DNA of 64,000 bases, taken from positions 1 to 64,000 of the forward strand of contig NZ_JAIULA010000016.1 in NCBI RefSeq assembly GCF_024160875.1. The letters are read 5' to 3'. Every line of letters starts with the position of its first letter. The stretch's first letter is position 1. The DNA is from Ligilactobacillus ubinensis (GTDB lineage: Bacteria > Bacillota > Bacilli > Lactobacillales > Lactobacillaceae). Below the pieces are notes generated by a model. The model was not told the origin of the DNA. It worked only from the letters and a program-made list of their open reading frames with translations, and made no database searches. This document shows, piece after piece, positions 25,497-34,333 of this stretch. Made by a program: the position numbers and the translations under genes.

Positions 25497-26447
25497 TTAA
25501 TCTCCTCCAATATTATGATTAAACTCATCAACAAAATAAGTTGTTTGTTGTTTTGAAAGTTTTAAAGTGACGTTTTCTGAGTGTTCAATATCCGAATCAC
25601 TACGTTTTAAGGTTAATAAACATTGAACAACTGGATTGTTTTTTGTACCATAAACATGTAGATTTTGGATATTAGCGACTTGATAGTTACCAGCTAATCC
25701 TTGAGGATTAGCCATAATAAATTTCATATCACTAGTTTTAGCAGACGCATATTTTTTCAAAAATGACTTAGTAAAATCAGTGACTTGATTGTATAAACTA
25801 ATCGAAGTAGTCTGGTTATCTTTAGAATATTTACTTTGTAATTTGCCGATATGACCAATCGGATTGATTTTGTTAGAAAAGTAAGGATAACTAACAACAG
25901 TAAATTTGTTGTTTTTAACTTTGAACGGAATATTTAAATAACCGCTAGTTTGGTTACCATTGATAGAGTAATTGACATAATACTGCGCAATTTTAGCTCC
26001 ATGTCGAGTATAAATACTTTGAATTGAAGCATTGTTGAAAGACTGACTATCATTACCAGCTTGATCAGTGGCAGTTAAATTAGTCGCATAGTAAACAGAT
26101 AAAGCTTTGTTTCTGTTATCCATATCATTAGCATTATTGGGATAATTGAGATAAAGGTTTAAAAAATCTTGCATGTAGTTATTTAACAAAAAACTGTAAC
26201 CGTTGATATTAGTTGAAGCTCGGTCGAGCTTCGTTTGATAGGTTCGAATTTCTTCTTGCAGTTTGTGATTAGTTTGTGAAACATTACAGGCTTTAATAAA
26301 AGCCACAATGCCACTAGAAAAAAGAAAGATCATTGTTATCCAAACAATGACCCTAGCCGACTTCATATTTACTTTTTTCTTTTTACGTGGGATCTTATCA
26401 ACTTGACGAGAATTACGTTTTTTAAATTCAAAATTTCCGATTTTAAT
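25497..26447 (-). CDS. TcpC family conjugation protein (ConB / Orf13 type) with apparent ATT start
   Basis: About 316 aa if begun at ATT 26447, 289 aa from the first ATG (26366). TcpC proteins have a basic cytosolic N-terminus, one TM helix (here after KKKVNMKSARVIVW) and two NTF2-like outer domains. The 27 codons before the ATG encode the expected basic segment (KIGNFEFKKRNSRQVDKIPRKKK). No ATG, GTG or TTG is present in that stretch, but GGGGG lies eight bases before ATT. The ATG at 26366 has only a weak GA-rich region upstream. An FRG-domain gene ends 17 bases before the ATT. Confidence 0.75.
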   Translation of the reverse strand: MKIGNFEFKKRNSRQVDKIPRKKKKVNMKSARVIVWITMIFLFSSGIVAFIKACNVSQTNHKLQEEIRTYQTKLDRASTNINGYSFLLNNYMQDFLNLYLNYPNNANDMDNRNKALSVYYATNLTATDQAGNDSQSFNNASIQSIYTRHGAKIAQYYVNYSINGNQTSGYLNIPFKVKNNKFTVVSYPYFSNKINPIGHIGKLQSKYSKDNQTTSISLYNQVTDFTKSFLKKYASAKTSDMKFIMANPQGLAGNYQVANIQNLHVYGTKNNPVVQCLLTLKRSDSDIEHSENVTLKLSKQQTTYFVDEFNHNIGGD

Positions 26448-26464
26448 TTTAAATACCCCCTTAA

Positions 26465-27643
26465 TTACTTAGAGTAAAATTGATCCTCAATAGCAGAAAT
26501 TTTATTGTTCATATCTGTATAGATAGTACCTATATTGATTCCTAATAATTCAAGCTCTGTTCTTATATACTTTTTATATTCCTGTTTAATAGAAATCTTT
26601 ATTAAAGAATTTTTAGTTGAAGAATTTTTAGTCGAAGTAAGATAGCCTACTCTATATTCTTTTAGTTTAGCATTTATTAAGTCTAAAATATTTTTTTGAG
26701 GACTGTTATAATCAATCTCTACTAGCCCCATTAGTAAAAATGCAGCGTTTTGTGCTGAAATTCTTGAATCAATTTTATTAGGTACTACAATTAAAGGATT
26801 CATTAAATCTTTTACTTCTATTCTTTTTTCAAAATTACCGCTATTTTTAGAAATAGCATGATAGAGATTAATAGATCCCTTAGATAAACCGTTATTAAGA
26901 TCTTCTGGTTTTAGTATTTCTTTATTTTTAGAAACTAACTCTTGACAATCTTTAGAAACTTGAACTTGTTCATTAAAAGAAAGCTGAGATAGTGCAGATA
27001 AAATAGCAACTTTATCACCATCTGGGTAATTGATTCTATTCTTATTGCTATCTGAGTTAGGATATGGCTTAAATATTTGTACAGAACCATCTCCTTCGTC
27101 TTGACAAACTGCAAAGTATAAAGCATCAAGTGGATTTGATGATATATCTAAAAGTCTGGTAGGAACACCGTGATGCTGCATAATAGCTAATTTATCAAAA
27201 GTACTATATTTTTCATTCTGTAATTCTGGGGAAACACTGATCATTTTCTGAAAAATTTCTTTTTCTTTTTTCATTAAAAAAGCTCCATCTTTTTCTTTGA
27301 AAATTGAAGGCCTAGTATAGTCGTATTTTTGAGATTCTCCTCTGTAAAACAAATATGAGCCTATTTTTCTTCTCATTTTCTCGTGAACACCTGTAGGTGC
27401 AAAAATACTGTAAGGATTTTTTTTTAATGGATTGGGCTGAAATCCTATATGACCTATGCGCTGTTCTTGACTACGGTTAAAAAGTTCATTATTTTCTATT
27501 TCTATACCTGATTGCATAATAGCAGTAATATAGGATCCAACAGAATCTATGTGCATGGAAAATTTTTCTGGATCATCGTTGAAATTAGCACTTTTTTTAT
27601 TAAAATAAACATTTTCAATATTCACATCTTGATACTCGGACAT
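26465..27643 (-). CDS. FRG-domain protein (cargo inside the transfer operon)
   Basis: 392 aa. The FRG domain is clear: SYLFYRGESQKYDYTRPSIF (near residue 100), then LAIMQHHGVPTRLLDISSNPLDALYFAVC (near 160), matching the family pattern with the Y/F-R-G, QHHG-PTRLLD and NPL-ALYFA motifs. The biochemical function is unsettled; FRG proteins recur in mobile and defence-rich regions. The C-terminal half has no motif I recognise. ATG 27643 follows GAGGG. It separates the relaxase from TcpC, genes that are closer in Tn916 and ICEBs1, so it looks inserted. Confidence 0.85.
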   Translation of the reverse strand: MSEYQDVNIENVYFNKKSANFNDDPEKFSMHIDSVGSYITAIMQSGIEIENNELFNRSQEQRIGHIGFQPNPLKKNPYSIFAPTGVHEKMRRKIGSYLFYRGESQKYDYTRPSIFKEKDGAFLMKKEKEIFQKMISVSPELQNEKYSTFDKLAIMQHHGVPTRLLDISSNPLDALYFAVCQDEGDGSVQIFKPYPNSDSNKNRINYPDGDKVAILSALSQLSFNEQVQVSKDCQELVSKNKEILKPEDLNNGLSKGSINLYHAISKNSGNFEKRIEVKDLMNPLIVVPNKIDSRISAQNAAFLLMGLVEIDYNSPQKNILDLINAKLKEYRVGYLTSTKNSSTKNSLIKISIKQEYKKYIRTELELLGINIGTIYTDMNNKISAIEDQFYSK

Positions 27644-27746
27644 AAAATTACCCTCTTTGATTTTATACATTTATCTTAATACAAAGTTAATGTATTTAAA
27701 AGAAAATATAGGTACAAAATATTTTAGAGAGTTTTAAGTTTCTTGA

Positions 27747-28964
27747 TTATTCAGTAATAGAATAATTTGGATCAATCACACTCTGAATCATTTTTCTATG
27801 TCGCTCACCTAAATTTGCTTGTGCTATCATCGCTTCAATTTCTTCTGTTTCTAAGGTATCATCAATAATTTTAAAGGCTTTTAAGGTTGGCATAACTTGA
27901 TTTTGTAACCACATTTTGGTCCGCTCAAAAGTTATTTCTTTTGGATCGGTTACAAAAGTTAATTGGCTAACACCACCTAAAAATAATGACCAAGCTGGAT
28001 AAATTAACCAATTTCGCTTATACCTTGTTTTTGAAGGTAACAAAAAGGTAACGTACTCTTTTATATAACCAAAAACTAAATCGCAAATGTCAATTGGCTT
28101 TATTGGATCTGTAAGTTGGTGAGTAACTTGATTAGCTTTATTTCCGCTAAACCTTAATTCATAACGATTTTTAACTGGAACGTCTTGCACCTTGAGGTGC
28201 TTTTTCTTAGCAATCTCATAATTTTTCTGATAAAAACACATATAGAATTCACTTTGCATTGAACCAAAATAAATACTGAGTCCAGCAACTTGCAGTTTAT
28301 CGGTAATTTCATTTTTTTGAGTACCCCAATGATAACTGCACGTTTTAAATTTAGATTTATACTCTTTGCGCTCCATTTTATGCAACATTCGTTTTAAAGG
28401 TAAAGCCTCTTTATAATCATTGACAGCAATATCAATTCGAGTAACATTCGCTTGATAAGCAAAACAATCTTTTAAAAAGTCTAACCAGCTTCGCTTTTGT
28501 TGACGAAGAAAAACTTCAAATTGACGACAGCCTTGTCCAGACATTTCAATTAAAATACCTCGATTATCATTTGGTAAAGAGTCATAAACTTGAATCAAAT
28601 CTATGCTGTAACGGCTAATATAGCCGTAACGCTTAACATCATCATTAACAAAAGCTTTGCGGATTATTTTCAAAATATCATTAAATACTAAATCTAGATT
28701 GTGAATCGGAATTCTAACTCTCAGATAATCAATAATCACTTCCATTTTGGTTTCATGAGATAACTTTTTTTGAAAATAAGCTTTTATTTTTTGTTCTGTT
28801 TCTTTTTTCAATGGTCGAGTCCCTAACTCGAAAGATATATAAGTTCGTTTACTAATACCAATTGAATTAGCAACCTGTTGTTGTGTTAAACCATTATGAA
28901 GCCTTAGGCTTCTAACATATTCACTTGACCATTCATAATTTTTTCTAGTTACCTTGTTTTTCAA
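27747..28964 (-). CDS. MobT-type conjugative relaxase with N-terminal HTH (NicK / Tn916 Orf20)
   Basis: 405 aa. Residues 13-65 form an XRE-type HTH (SLRLHNGLTQQQVANSIGISKRTYISFELG). The Rep_trans/MobT catalytic region follows: MSGQGCRQFEVFL, then TRIDIAVNDYK with metal-binding acidic residues near 180, and a Tyr-rich segment near 245-255. It would nick oriT and pilot the strand during transfer. Start is TTG 28964 with GAGGAAG upstream. The oriT palindrome lies 120 bases upstream of its start. Confidence 0.9.
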   Translation of the reverse strand: MKNKVTRKNYEWSSEYVRSLRLHNGLTQQQVANSIGISKRTYISFELGTRPLKKETEQKIKAYFQKKLSHETKMEVIIDYLRVRIPIHNLDLVFNDILKIIRKAFVNDDVKRYGYISRYSIDLIQVYDSLPNDNRGILIEMSGQGCRQFEVFLRQQKRSWLDFLKDCFAYQANVTRIDIAVNDYKEALPLKRMLHKMERKEYKSKFKTCSYHWGTQKNEITDKLQVAGLSIYFGSMQSEFYMCFYQKNYEIAKKKHLKVQDVPVKNRYELRFSGNKANQVTHQLTDPIKPIDICDLVFGYIKEYVTFLLPSKTRYKRNWLIYPAWSLFLGGVSQLTFVTDPKEITFERTKMWLQNQVMPTLKAFKIIDDTLETEEIEAMIAQANLGERHRKMIQSVIDPNYSITE

Positions 28965-29039
28965 TATTTCACTTCCTCAAAAACTTGCAACTTTTTTGTT
29001 TTAGTGTGCAAGTTCTAAAACTGTTGTTACACCCGACAA

Positions 29040-29220
29040 ATTAATGTTTAACGTTACCTAGGTTGACTTGATTTCAACATTACTACCCCCCTGTTAGCAA
29101 CCGGGGGTAAACACTTGGCGCTCGGAGCTTTCAGCTCCTCCCGCCAGACTTCGCCCGCGTAGCTTCGCTGGGCGTTCCACGCCCCCGCTCCGCTATCGCC
29201 TGTCGGCTCTGACCGCTTCG
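29040..29220. other. Origin of transfer (oriT) region
   Basis: On the minus strand the sequence around 29108-29085 reads ACCCCCGGTTGCTAACAGGGGGGT, cut here into its arms ACCCCC and GGGGGGT with GCTAACA between. This is the nic-region signature of Tn916 and ICEBs1. Beside it is a GC-rich tract with nested hairpins: TGGCG/CGCCA enclosing GGAGC/GCTCC (29116-29146), and GGGCG/CGCCC (29170-29184). It lies between the coupling-protein and relaxase genes, exactly where Tn916-type oriTs are. Confidence 0.85.
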
Positions 29221-30531
29221 CTACGAGGGCTCGTCTTTGTTGAGTAAATAATTGTAAAATGAAAACTCTGGTGGCACAAAGGGGGCAAAAAAGGCTCGAA
29301 CATAAGCCCCACCAATGGAAGCATAGCCCCAGCCACGTACTTCATCACTTTGAACTTTAAAGTTTTTGTCGGATTCACCAAACATCATAATATAGCCTGA
29401 ACGTGACATTTGACCTAAAGAAACTCTTAAACCAAATTGATCTCGCATACCATCTTCAAAGTATTTAGCGTCAGGTCGTTGCATACCAGCAACTAGGAAA
29501 AAACCTAATTGTCTGCCTAACAAAATAATCTGTTTCATATATCCTAAAATTTTTTCCTGTTCTTTAAAATCTAAATTACTCATATGAGCCACATATTCAT
29601 CAAAGAATAAAACCTTCGGTTTCATATTGAAACTGCGATAATCTTTGCCAATTTCACCTGCTTTTCTTAATAATTCTTTGTATTCATTTTGTCTTTCAAC
29701 CATTTGTTCGTAAAATTCACGCACACACTTATTAATTTGACCTGTACTAGAAAAAATTTTTCCATTTAGAATTGGTACTTGATCCAATTGTGACAAATCA
29801 GACATTTTAGGATCGCAGACATAACAGTCTGCGCCTAAATCAATAAATGATTTTAAAAGAGCTTGAATAAAATAAGTTTTACCACCTCCAGTAATCCCAC
29901 TAATCAAAGCGTGCGGAAACTTATTGTAATCCCATGAAAAACCATGCATTAATTCTATTTTTTTAGAGTCAGGTTTAATATCAGTAATATTAATTCTATT
30001 TTGAATTGGGTCATTAATTAGCTTGTAAGCTTTAAAACCTTTTTCGTCGACAATATCAAAAAGATCAGCGAACAAGGCTTGTTCAAGCTGTTCACCAATC
30101 CGATTAAACTTATCTTGATTTTTTTGTAAATCCATTGGGAACCTAACAGTAATAATCAACTTTTTATAGTGATAGTAAACTTTAGGAAAATAGATAATTT
30201 TTTGTCGAGAATTGTTAAGGTTTCGATTTTTTGCAAGATACAATTTATTATCAATAATCATTCTAGCTAATAGTTGTCTATGTTTTACCCGAGTAAAAAA
30301 GCCATTGTGATTATCACTTTTCTTGTATATTGCAAAACTAATAATTGCGCCACCAAAAGCAAAAACCGCAGATACTAATGCACCCCAAATAACTTTATCT
30401 GGACTTCTAACGTAAATAAGATAGAGAAACGAAATTGAGAGTAAAGTAAAAGGCAATGACATCAAAGATAAATAGATAAAAACAATATCTCGATGAAACC
30501 GCCTAATACGAATTCCTTTATATTTGAACAT
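29221..30531 (-). CDS. FtsK/SpoIIIE-type coupling protein (ConQ / TcpA / Orf21)
   Basis: 436 aa. Two TM helices at about residues 15-35 and 45-65, then an FtsK-like motor: Walker A SGITGGGKTY near 215, Walker B VLFFDEYVAHM near 310, and GRQLGFFLVAGMQRPDA near 340. It would deliver the relaxase-DNA complex to the mating channel. ATG after AAGGTGATC. It directly follows the two DUF961 genes, and its 3' end runs into the GC-rich oriT tract. Confidence 0.92.
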   Translation of the reverse strand: MFKYKGIRIRRFHRDIVFIYLSLMSLPFTLLSISFLYLIYVRSPDKVIWGALVSAVFAFGGAIISFAIYKKSDNHNGFFTRVKHRQLLARMIIDNKLYLAKNRNLNNSRQKIIYFPKVYYHYKKLIITVRFPMDLQKNQDKFNRIGEQLEQALFADLFDIVDEKGFKAYKLINDPIQNRINITDIKPDSKKIELMHGFSWDYNKFPHALISGITGGGKTYFIQALLKSFIDLGADCYVCDPKMSDLSQLDQVPILNGKIFSSTGQINKCVREFYEQMVERQNEYKELLRKAGEIGKDYRSFNMKPKVLFFDEYVAHMSNLDFKEQEKILGYMKQIILLGRQLGFFLVAGMQRPDAKYFEDGMRDQFGLRVSLGQMSRSGYIMMFGESDKNFKVQSDEVRGWGYASIGGAYVRAFFAPFVPPEFSFYNYLLNKDEPS

Positions 30532-30541
30532 TTAGATCACC

Positions 30542-30937
30542 TTACTTTTTTAATGAATTAGTTGTCGGTTTGCTTGGCTCTATTTTGGTAACCTCTCCTT
30601 TATCAACTAAAACAATATCATCAGCAGTAACTCGAATTCCAGAGTCAACATAACGACCATTTGGAATAGCATAATTTTCAACTACTGGATTGATTAACTT
30701 AACCGTTGAATTGAATGGAAAATTCTTTTCCTCTGTTTCAGCAGGTAAAATAACTGTAAAAGAATCATGTTGCAACTTTGATAAAATATCATAACGTCTG
30801 TCTTTAATCTCACCTGTTGGTTCACCATCTTCACCAAGAACTAATGAAGGTGCTTTTTTATCTAGAAATTTCAATTTGCCTAATGATTTTTCTTCATCAA
30901 TAACAATACCATTGCGTAATTTTAAAATTTTAGCCAT
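30542..30937 (-). CDS. DUF961 protein, HelP/Orf22-like
   Basis: 131 aa, soluble, beta-rich. The pattern GKLKFLDKKA...YDILSKLQHDSFTVILPAE...F...VKLINPV matches DUF961 proteins. ICEBs1 HelP, a member, is a helicase processivity factor needed for element replication and transfer. ATG after GGGGG. Second of two DUF961 genes, one base apart from the first, as Orf22 and Orf23 are in Tn916. Confidence 0.82.
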   Translation of the reverse strand: MAKILKLRNGIVIDEEKSLGKLKFLDKKAPSLVLGEDGEPTGEIKDRRYDILSKLQHDSFTVILPAETEEKNFPFNSTVKLINPVVENYAIPNGRYVDSGIRVTADDIVLVDKGEVTKIEPSKPTTNSLKK

Positions 30938-30938
30938 A

Positions 30939-31250
30939 CTATTTGTCCCCCTTTTTCTTAATATTTTCAGCAGTCAATTTCCATGAAGCAATAGCTTCAT
31001 AACCAGTCGAACGACCAGTTGGTTCAAGCTTAGGATTAAGTAATTCAACTTCAGTATCAGTTTCAAAAGTTTTTGAACCAGCTCTTGTTGGAATTTGAAC
31101 TTCAATTAATTCAGCTTGTTTCTCTGATAAAAGATTATAAACTACTCCTGTCGCAATACGAGAACGACCGCTAGTAACTTCACGATCTTTTCCTTCAAAA
31201 GTTAATTTGCCGAAAGTTTCGGCAGTTGGAATAACATATTTTAATGGCAT
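30939..31250 (-). CDS. DUF961 protein, HelP/Orf23-like
   Basis: 103 aa, compact member of the same family: TAETFGKLTFEG, then GVVYNLLSEKQAELIEVQIPTRAGSKTF and VELLNPKLEPTG. It would be the first gene of the transfer operon. ATG 31250 follows AAAGGAAGG; an in-frame upstream start at 31286 has no ribosome site. It probably acts on single-stranded element DNA with the host helicase. Confidence 0.82.
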   Translation of the reverse strand: MPLKYVIPTAETFGKLTFEGKDREVTSGRSRIATGVVYNLLSEKQAELIEVQIPTRAGSKTFETDTEVELLNPKLEPTGRSTGYEAIASWKLTAENIKKKGDK

Positions 31251-31319
31251 TTTTAATACCTTCCTTTCAATTATAAAAAAGATCATCTGATTAACAGATT
31301 GACCTAAAGATAAAGAGAT

Positions 31320-32180
31320 TTATTGATATAAAGCAATTTTTCTAGTAGAGTTTCTATACTCACTTGGATTCTTTTGAACGATCTTTTTAAACTGCTTTAT
31401 AAAATAAGTGTCATAAGAAAAGCCTGTAGAATAAGCTATTTCATTCAAGCTAAGTCCAGTATGAGTCAATAGTTCCTTAGATATTTTTATTCTGTACAAT
31501 AGTAAATACTTCATTGCAGTACAACCATATTTTTTTTTGAATTCCTTATTTAAGGATTCTCTATTTAAAAAAGAATGAGTTATCAAATCATTTAAAGTTA
31601 TCTTTTTTTGGTAATTCGAATGAATATAGTTTAGCGCTGCATTTAATGGCGTTTTTTTGTTTGTTTTTTCTAGTTCATCTACCATTGATAACAATTCAAT
31701 TAAATACTTTTTTATACGACAAACCCAAAACTCATCACTTTGAACTGTAATTTCACTTCCAGCAACAAAAAATTTTTCGATAATCTTTGGATAAATGTGG
31801 TCATTAAGTTGATAAAGACCTATTCTTGTTGAATACTTACTTCTTTCAAAAAGTTTCATACCAGCTTTAATACGTGGACTTTTTGAAGATAGATATTTTT
31901 TTTCAGAAACCCTTAGTGTACATAAAAAATCAGCATCAAACTTTATAGTTGGAGCAATAACATTTTGTTGCTTGTTTACAATTAGTTGATCATGACTTGT
32001 AAGGCATAGTAGACAAGGTGCCTTAACTTTTAGAGGAATTCCATTCAATATTCCGTAAAAGATCCCAGAGGTAAGCAATGTAAGTGTGTAAACATTCTTA
32101 TACGGAAGGTTCTCCAAGAAACTATTAGCGATAAAATCAATATTAACAATCCTGTCTTTAAAACGATCTTTTTGAGGCAC
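31320..32180 (-). CDS. AraC family transcriptional regulator
   Basis: 286 aa. The C-terminal double HTH is at about residues 185-280: NLNDLITHSFLNRESLNKEFKKKYG and LSLNEIAYSTGFSYDTYFIKQFKKIVQKNPSEYR, the AraC signature. The N-terminal 150 residues are a cupin-like sensing domain of unknown ligand. Start is GTG with GGAGAG upstream. It is divergent from the GAPDH gene (123 bases between), so it most likely controls that gene. It is next to, but not part of, the transfer operon. Confidence 0.9.
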   Translation of the reverse strand: MPQKDRFKDRIVNIDFIANSFLENLPYKNVYTLTLLTSGIFYGILNGIPLKVKAPCLLCLTSHDQLIVNKQQNVIAPTIKFDADFLCTLRVSEKKYLSSKSPRIKAGMKLFERSKYSTRIGLYQLNDHIYPKIIEKFFVAGSEITVQSDEFWVCRIKKYLIELLSMVDELEKTNKKTPLNAALNYIHSNYQKKITLNDLITHSFLNRESLNKEFKKKYGCTAMKYLLLYRIKISKELLTHTGLSLNEIAYSTGFSYDTYFIKQFKKIVQKNPSEYRNSTRKIALYQ

Positions 32181-32303
32181 TGATCCACTCTCCTACAAAT
32201 AGTATAGTTGATATCTTCATATAATAGATTATATCACACAAAACTATGAGCTATACTTTTGATGTAGTCAATTAATATTTAAACATATTTGGAGGTAGTT
32301 AAT

Positions 32304-33305
32304 ATGACTGTTAAAGTAGCAATAAATGGTTTTGGACGAATTGGTAGATTGGCTTTTCGGAGAATACAAGAAGTTGAAGGAATTGAAGTTACTGCAATAA
32401 ATGATTTAACCGATGTCAAAATGTTAGCAAATTTATTAAAATTCGACACAACCCAAGGAAAATTTAAAGGTAGTGTTTATGGAAAAGAAAATAAATTAGT
32501 TGTTAATGATCAAAAAGTTGATATCTTTTCAAATCCTGATCCTTCAAAATTACCATGGGGAAAATTAGGCATTGATATTGTTCTTGAATGTACAGGCTTT
32601 TTCACTTCTAAAGAAAAAGCAAAATCTCATATTGAAGCAGGAGCTAAAAAGGTTCTGATTTCTGCATTTGCTGGAAATGACGTTCCAACTATTGTCTTCA
32701 ATACTAACCATGACATACTAAATGGTAACGAAAATATTATCTCTGGTGCTTCTTGTACAACGAATTCTCTGGCACCTATGGCCCAAGTTTTAAATAATAA
32801 TTTTGGTATTATTGAAGGACTTATGACGACCATTCATGCTTATACGGGAGATCAAATGACTCTCGACGGTCCTCACCGTAAAGGTGATTATCGTCGAGCT
32901 CGTGCAGCAGCTGAAAATATTGTTCCAACTTCAACAGGAGCAGCAAAGGCAATTGGTCAAGTTATTCCAGAATTAAGTGGAAAATTAGACGGAGTATCTC
33001 AAAGGGTGCCCGTTAAAGCAGGTTCACTTACAGAACTATATACAGTTCTTAAAAAGAACACATCTGTAGAAGAAGTTAATCATGCTATGAAATTGGCAAC
33101 TAATGAGTCTTTTGGGTATAATACAGATCCAATAGTTTCTACGGATATTATTGGAATGACTTATGGTTCATTATTTGATGAGACACAAACTAAAATTATG
33201 GAAGTAAATGGTAAACAATTAGTAAAAACCGTAGCATGGTACGATAACGAAATGTCGTATACTTCTCAATTAGTTAGAACGCTTAAATATTTTGCCCAAA
33301 TATAA
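32304..33305 (+). CDS. gap: Glyceraldehyde-3-phosphate dehydrogenase, stand-alone accessory copy
   Basis: 333 aa, full-length type I phosphorylating GAPDH. NAD-binding [10 protein letters not shown] is at residues 6-15, the catalytic [10 protein letters not shown] with active Cys near 150, the His in [10 protein letters not shown], the phosphate-site [10 protein letters not shown], and a terminal [12 protein letters not shown]. The usual glycolytic partners (pgk, tpi, cggR) are absent; instead a divergent AraC gene precedes it. ATG 32304 follows GGAGG. It may be an ICE-borne second copy; a resistant or stress-proof replacement GAPDH is one possibility, which is inference. Confidence 0.93.
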   Translation: MTVKVAINGFGRIGRLAFRRIQEVEGIEVTAINDLTDVKMLANLLKFDTTQGKFKGSVYGKENKLVVNDQKVDIFSNPDPSKLPWGKLGIDIVLECTGFFTSKEKAKSHIEAGAKKVLISAFAGNDVPTIVFNTNHDILNGNENIISGASCTTNSLAPMAQVLNNNFGIIEGLMTTIHAYTGDQMTLDGPHRKGDYRRARAAAENIVPTSTGAAKAIGQVIPELSGKLDGVSQRVPVKAGSLTELYTVLKKNTSVEEVNHAMKLATNESFGYNTDPIVSTDIIGMTYGSLFDETQTKIMEVNGKQLVKTVAWYDNEMSYTSQLVRTLKYFAQI

Positions 33306-33327
33306 GATAAATACAGTGTAAATTAAA

Positions 33328-33365
33328 AAACCAGAACATTAATTTTAATGTTTTGGTTTCTTTAT
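33328..33365. terminator. Bidirectional terminator between GAPDH and DUF3883 genes
   Basis: A 15-bp stem (AAACCAGAACATTAA / TTAATGTTTTGGTTT, one G-T pair) with a 2-base loop, A-run before and T-run after. It serves the two convergent genes. Confidence 0.85.
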
Positions 33366-33374
33366 TTTAATACT

Positions 33375-33941
33375 CTACTTCTCGAATGATATTAAAAAAT
33401 TGACTGGTTGGTAATTTGCTCTACTTAAAGAATATTCATCAAAAATTTCAAATTTAGAAATTGCATTGTCTGTTTTCGATACCCCATATACATGATATAT
33501 GTTATATGTTTTATTCTTATCACTAGCTAAAGAATCCAAAACCTTCTTTTCTTTAGCTGACATATAAAATGATTGGTTTGAGCCAGTAGTTGTTTTAACA
33601 TCAATATAGGTTATCATTTTGTCATTTTTTAGCAGAATATCATAATCTGCAGCATCATTTCCCTTTTTACCCGCAAGATTTGAGGAAATTGGAATAATTT
33701 CATAGTTGCTCGCAGTGTATTTCTTGGTTAAATATTTAAAAACAGCTTGTTCTCCAATTTTACCAATATCATCTTTTATTTGATCACCCTGTGCACTATG
33801 AACCCATGTATGATTAACATTTGTTTTTGTTTGTTTTGTCGAATTTCTTTTAATTTCCTCTAAACTTGGTATTTGCATAGCTGATGTGGTATCACCGATT
33901 AAAAGTAATTCCATTAGTTCTTTAGAAAGCAAGTGACTCAA
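33375..33941 (-). CDS. DUF3883 protein, predicted PD-(D/E)XK-type nuclease
   Basis: 188 aa. The C-terminal half shows the DUF3883 pattern: IGEQAVFKYLTKKY (acidic helix), then DAADYDILL, then TYIDVKTTTG, which supply the E, D and D-x-K of a restriction-like nuclease fold. The frame opens with TTG at 33941, overlapping the stop of the EVE-like gene (TTGA), so translation is coupled; ATG 33914 is an alternative. Together with its partner it resembles a split modification-dependent restriction enzyme. Confidence 0.8.
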   Translation of the reverse strand: MSHLLSKELMELLLIGDTTSAMQIPSLEEIKRNSTKQTKTNVNHTWVHSAQGDQIKDDIGKIGEQAVFKYLTKKYTASNYEIIPISSNLAGKKGNDAADYDILLKNDKMITYIDVKTTTGSNQSFYMSAKEKKVLDSLASDKNKTYNIYHVYGVSKTDNAISKFEIFDEYSLSRANYQPVNFLISFEK

Positions 33942-34333
33942 ATAGAATCTAATTTAAATAGATATTGTTGTTTTAATTTTCCATTTTTATCAAAAATTTC
34001 CCCTTTATGTGCGTTCAACCATTCTCTATGATTCGATAATGGAATTTCAAGTATATGCATATCGCAATCAACTCTCCAACCATCATCATCCCAAATATTT
34101 CCATCATATTCAGGTGGTTTGGGAGAACTATAAACATCATACTTTGCGACACTCACTGCATGGATAATCTGATTGTAGACATGGAAAATAATATCGCCTT
34201 TTTTAACTTGAGACATGTTTTCATAACCGCGATTTTTACCATGTTTTTGATTCAACTTAGGAGACCATAGAAGCTTATGTTCAAATTCATATTTATGACT
34301 TTGATTTTGTGAAACAAGGAAATAAGAAGACAT
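33938..34333 (-). CDS. EVE-like (modified-base reader) domain protein
   Basis: About 131 aa. The EVE/YTH-like pattern is visible: SSYFLVSQNQSHKYEFEHKLLWSPK, then VKKGDIIFHVYNQIIHAVSVAKYDVYSSPKPPE, and a Trp-containing WDDDGWRVDCD segment. Such domains bind modified bases in DNA and act as sensors in modification-dependent restriction. ATG 34333 follows GTGGTGA. Its stop overlaps the start of the DUF3883 nuclease gene. Assignment by pattern only. Confidence 0.68.
   Translation of the reverse strand: MSSYFLVSQNQSHKYEFEHKLLWSPKLNQKHGKNRGYENMSQVKKGDIIFHVYNQIIHAVSVAKYDVYSSPKPPEYDGNIWDDDGWRVDCDMHILEIPLSNHREWLNAHKGEIFDKNGKLKQQYLFKLDSI

Noticed and set aside
29101-29220. GC-rich tract as an rRNA or tRNA fragment
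   Set aside because: It folds into separate short hairpins with no cloverleaf or rRNA-conserved sequence; the position marks it as oriT-associated.
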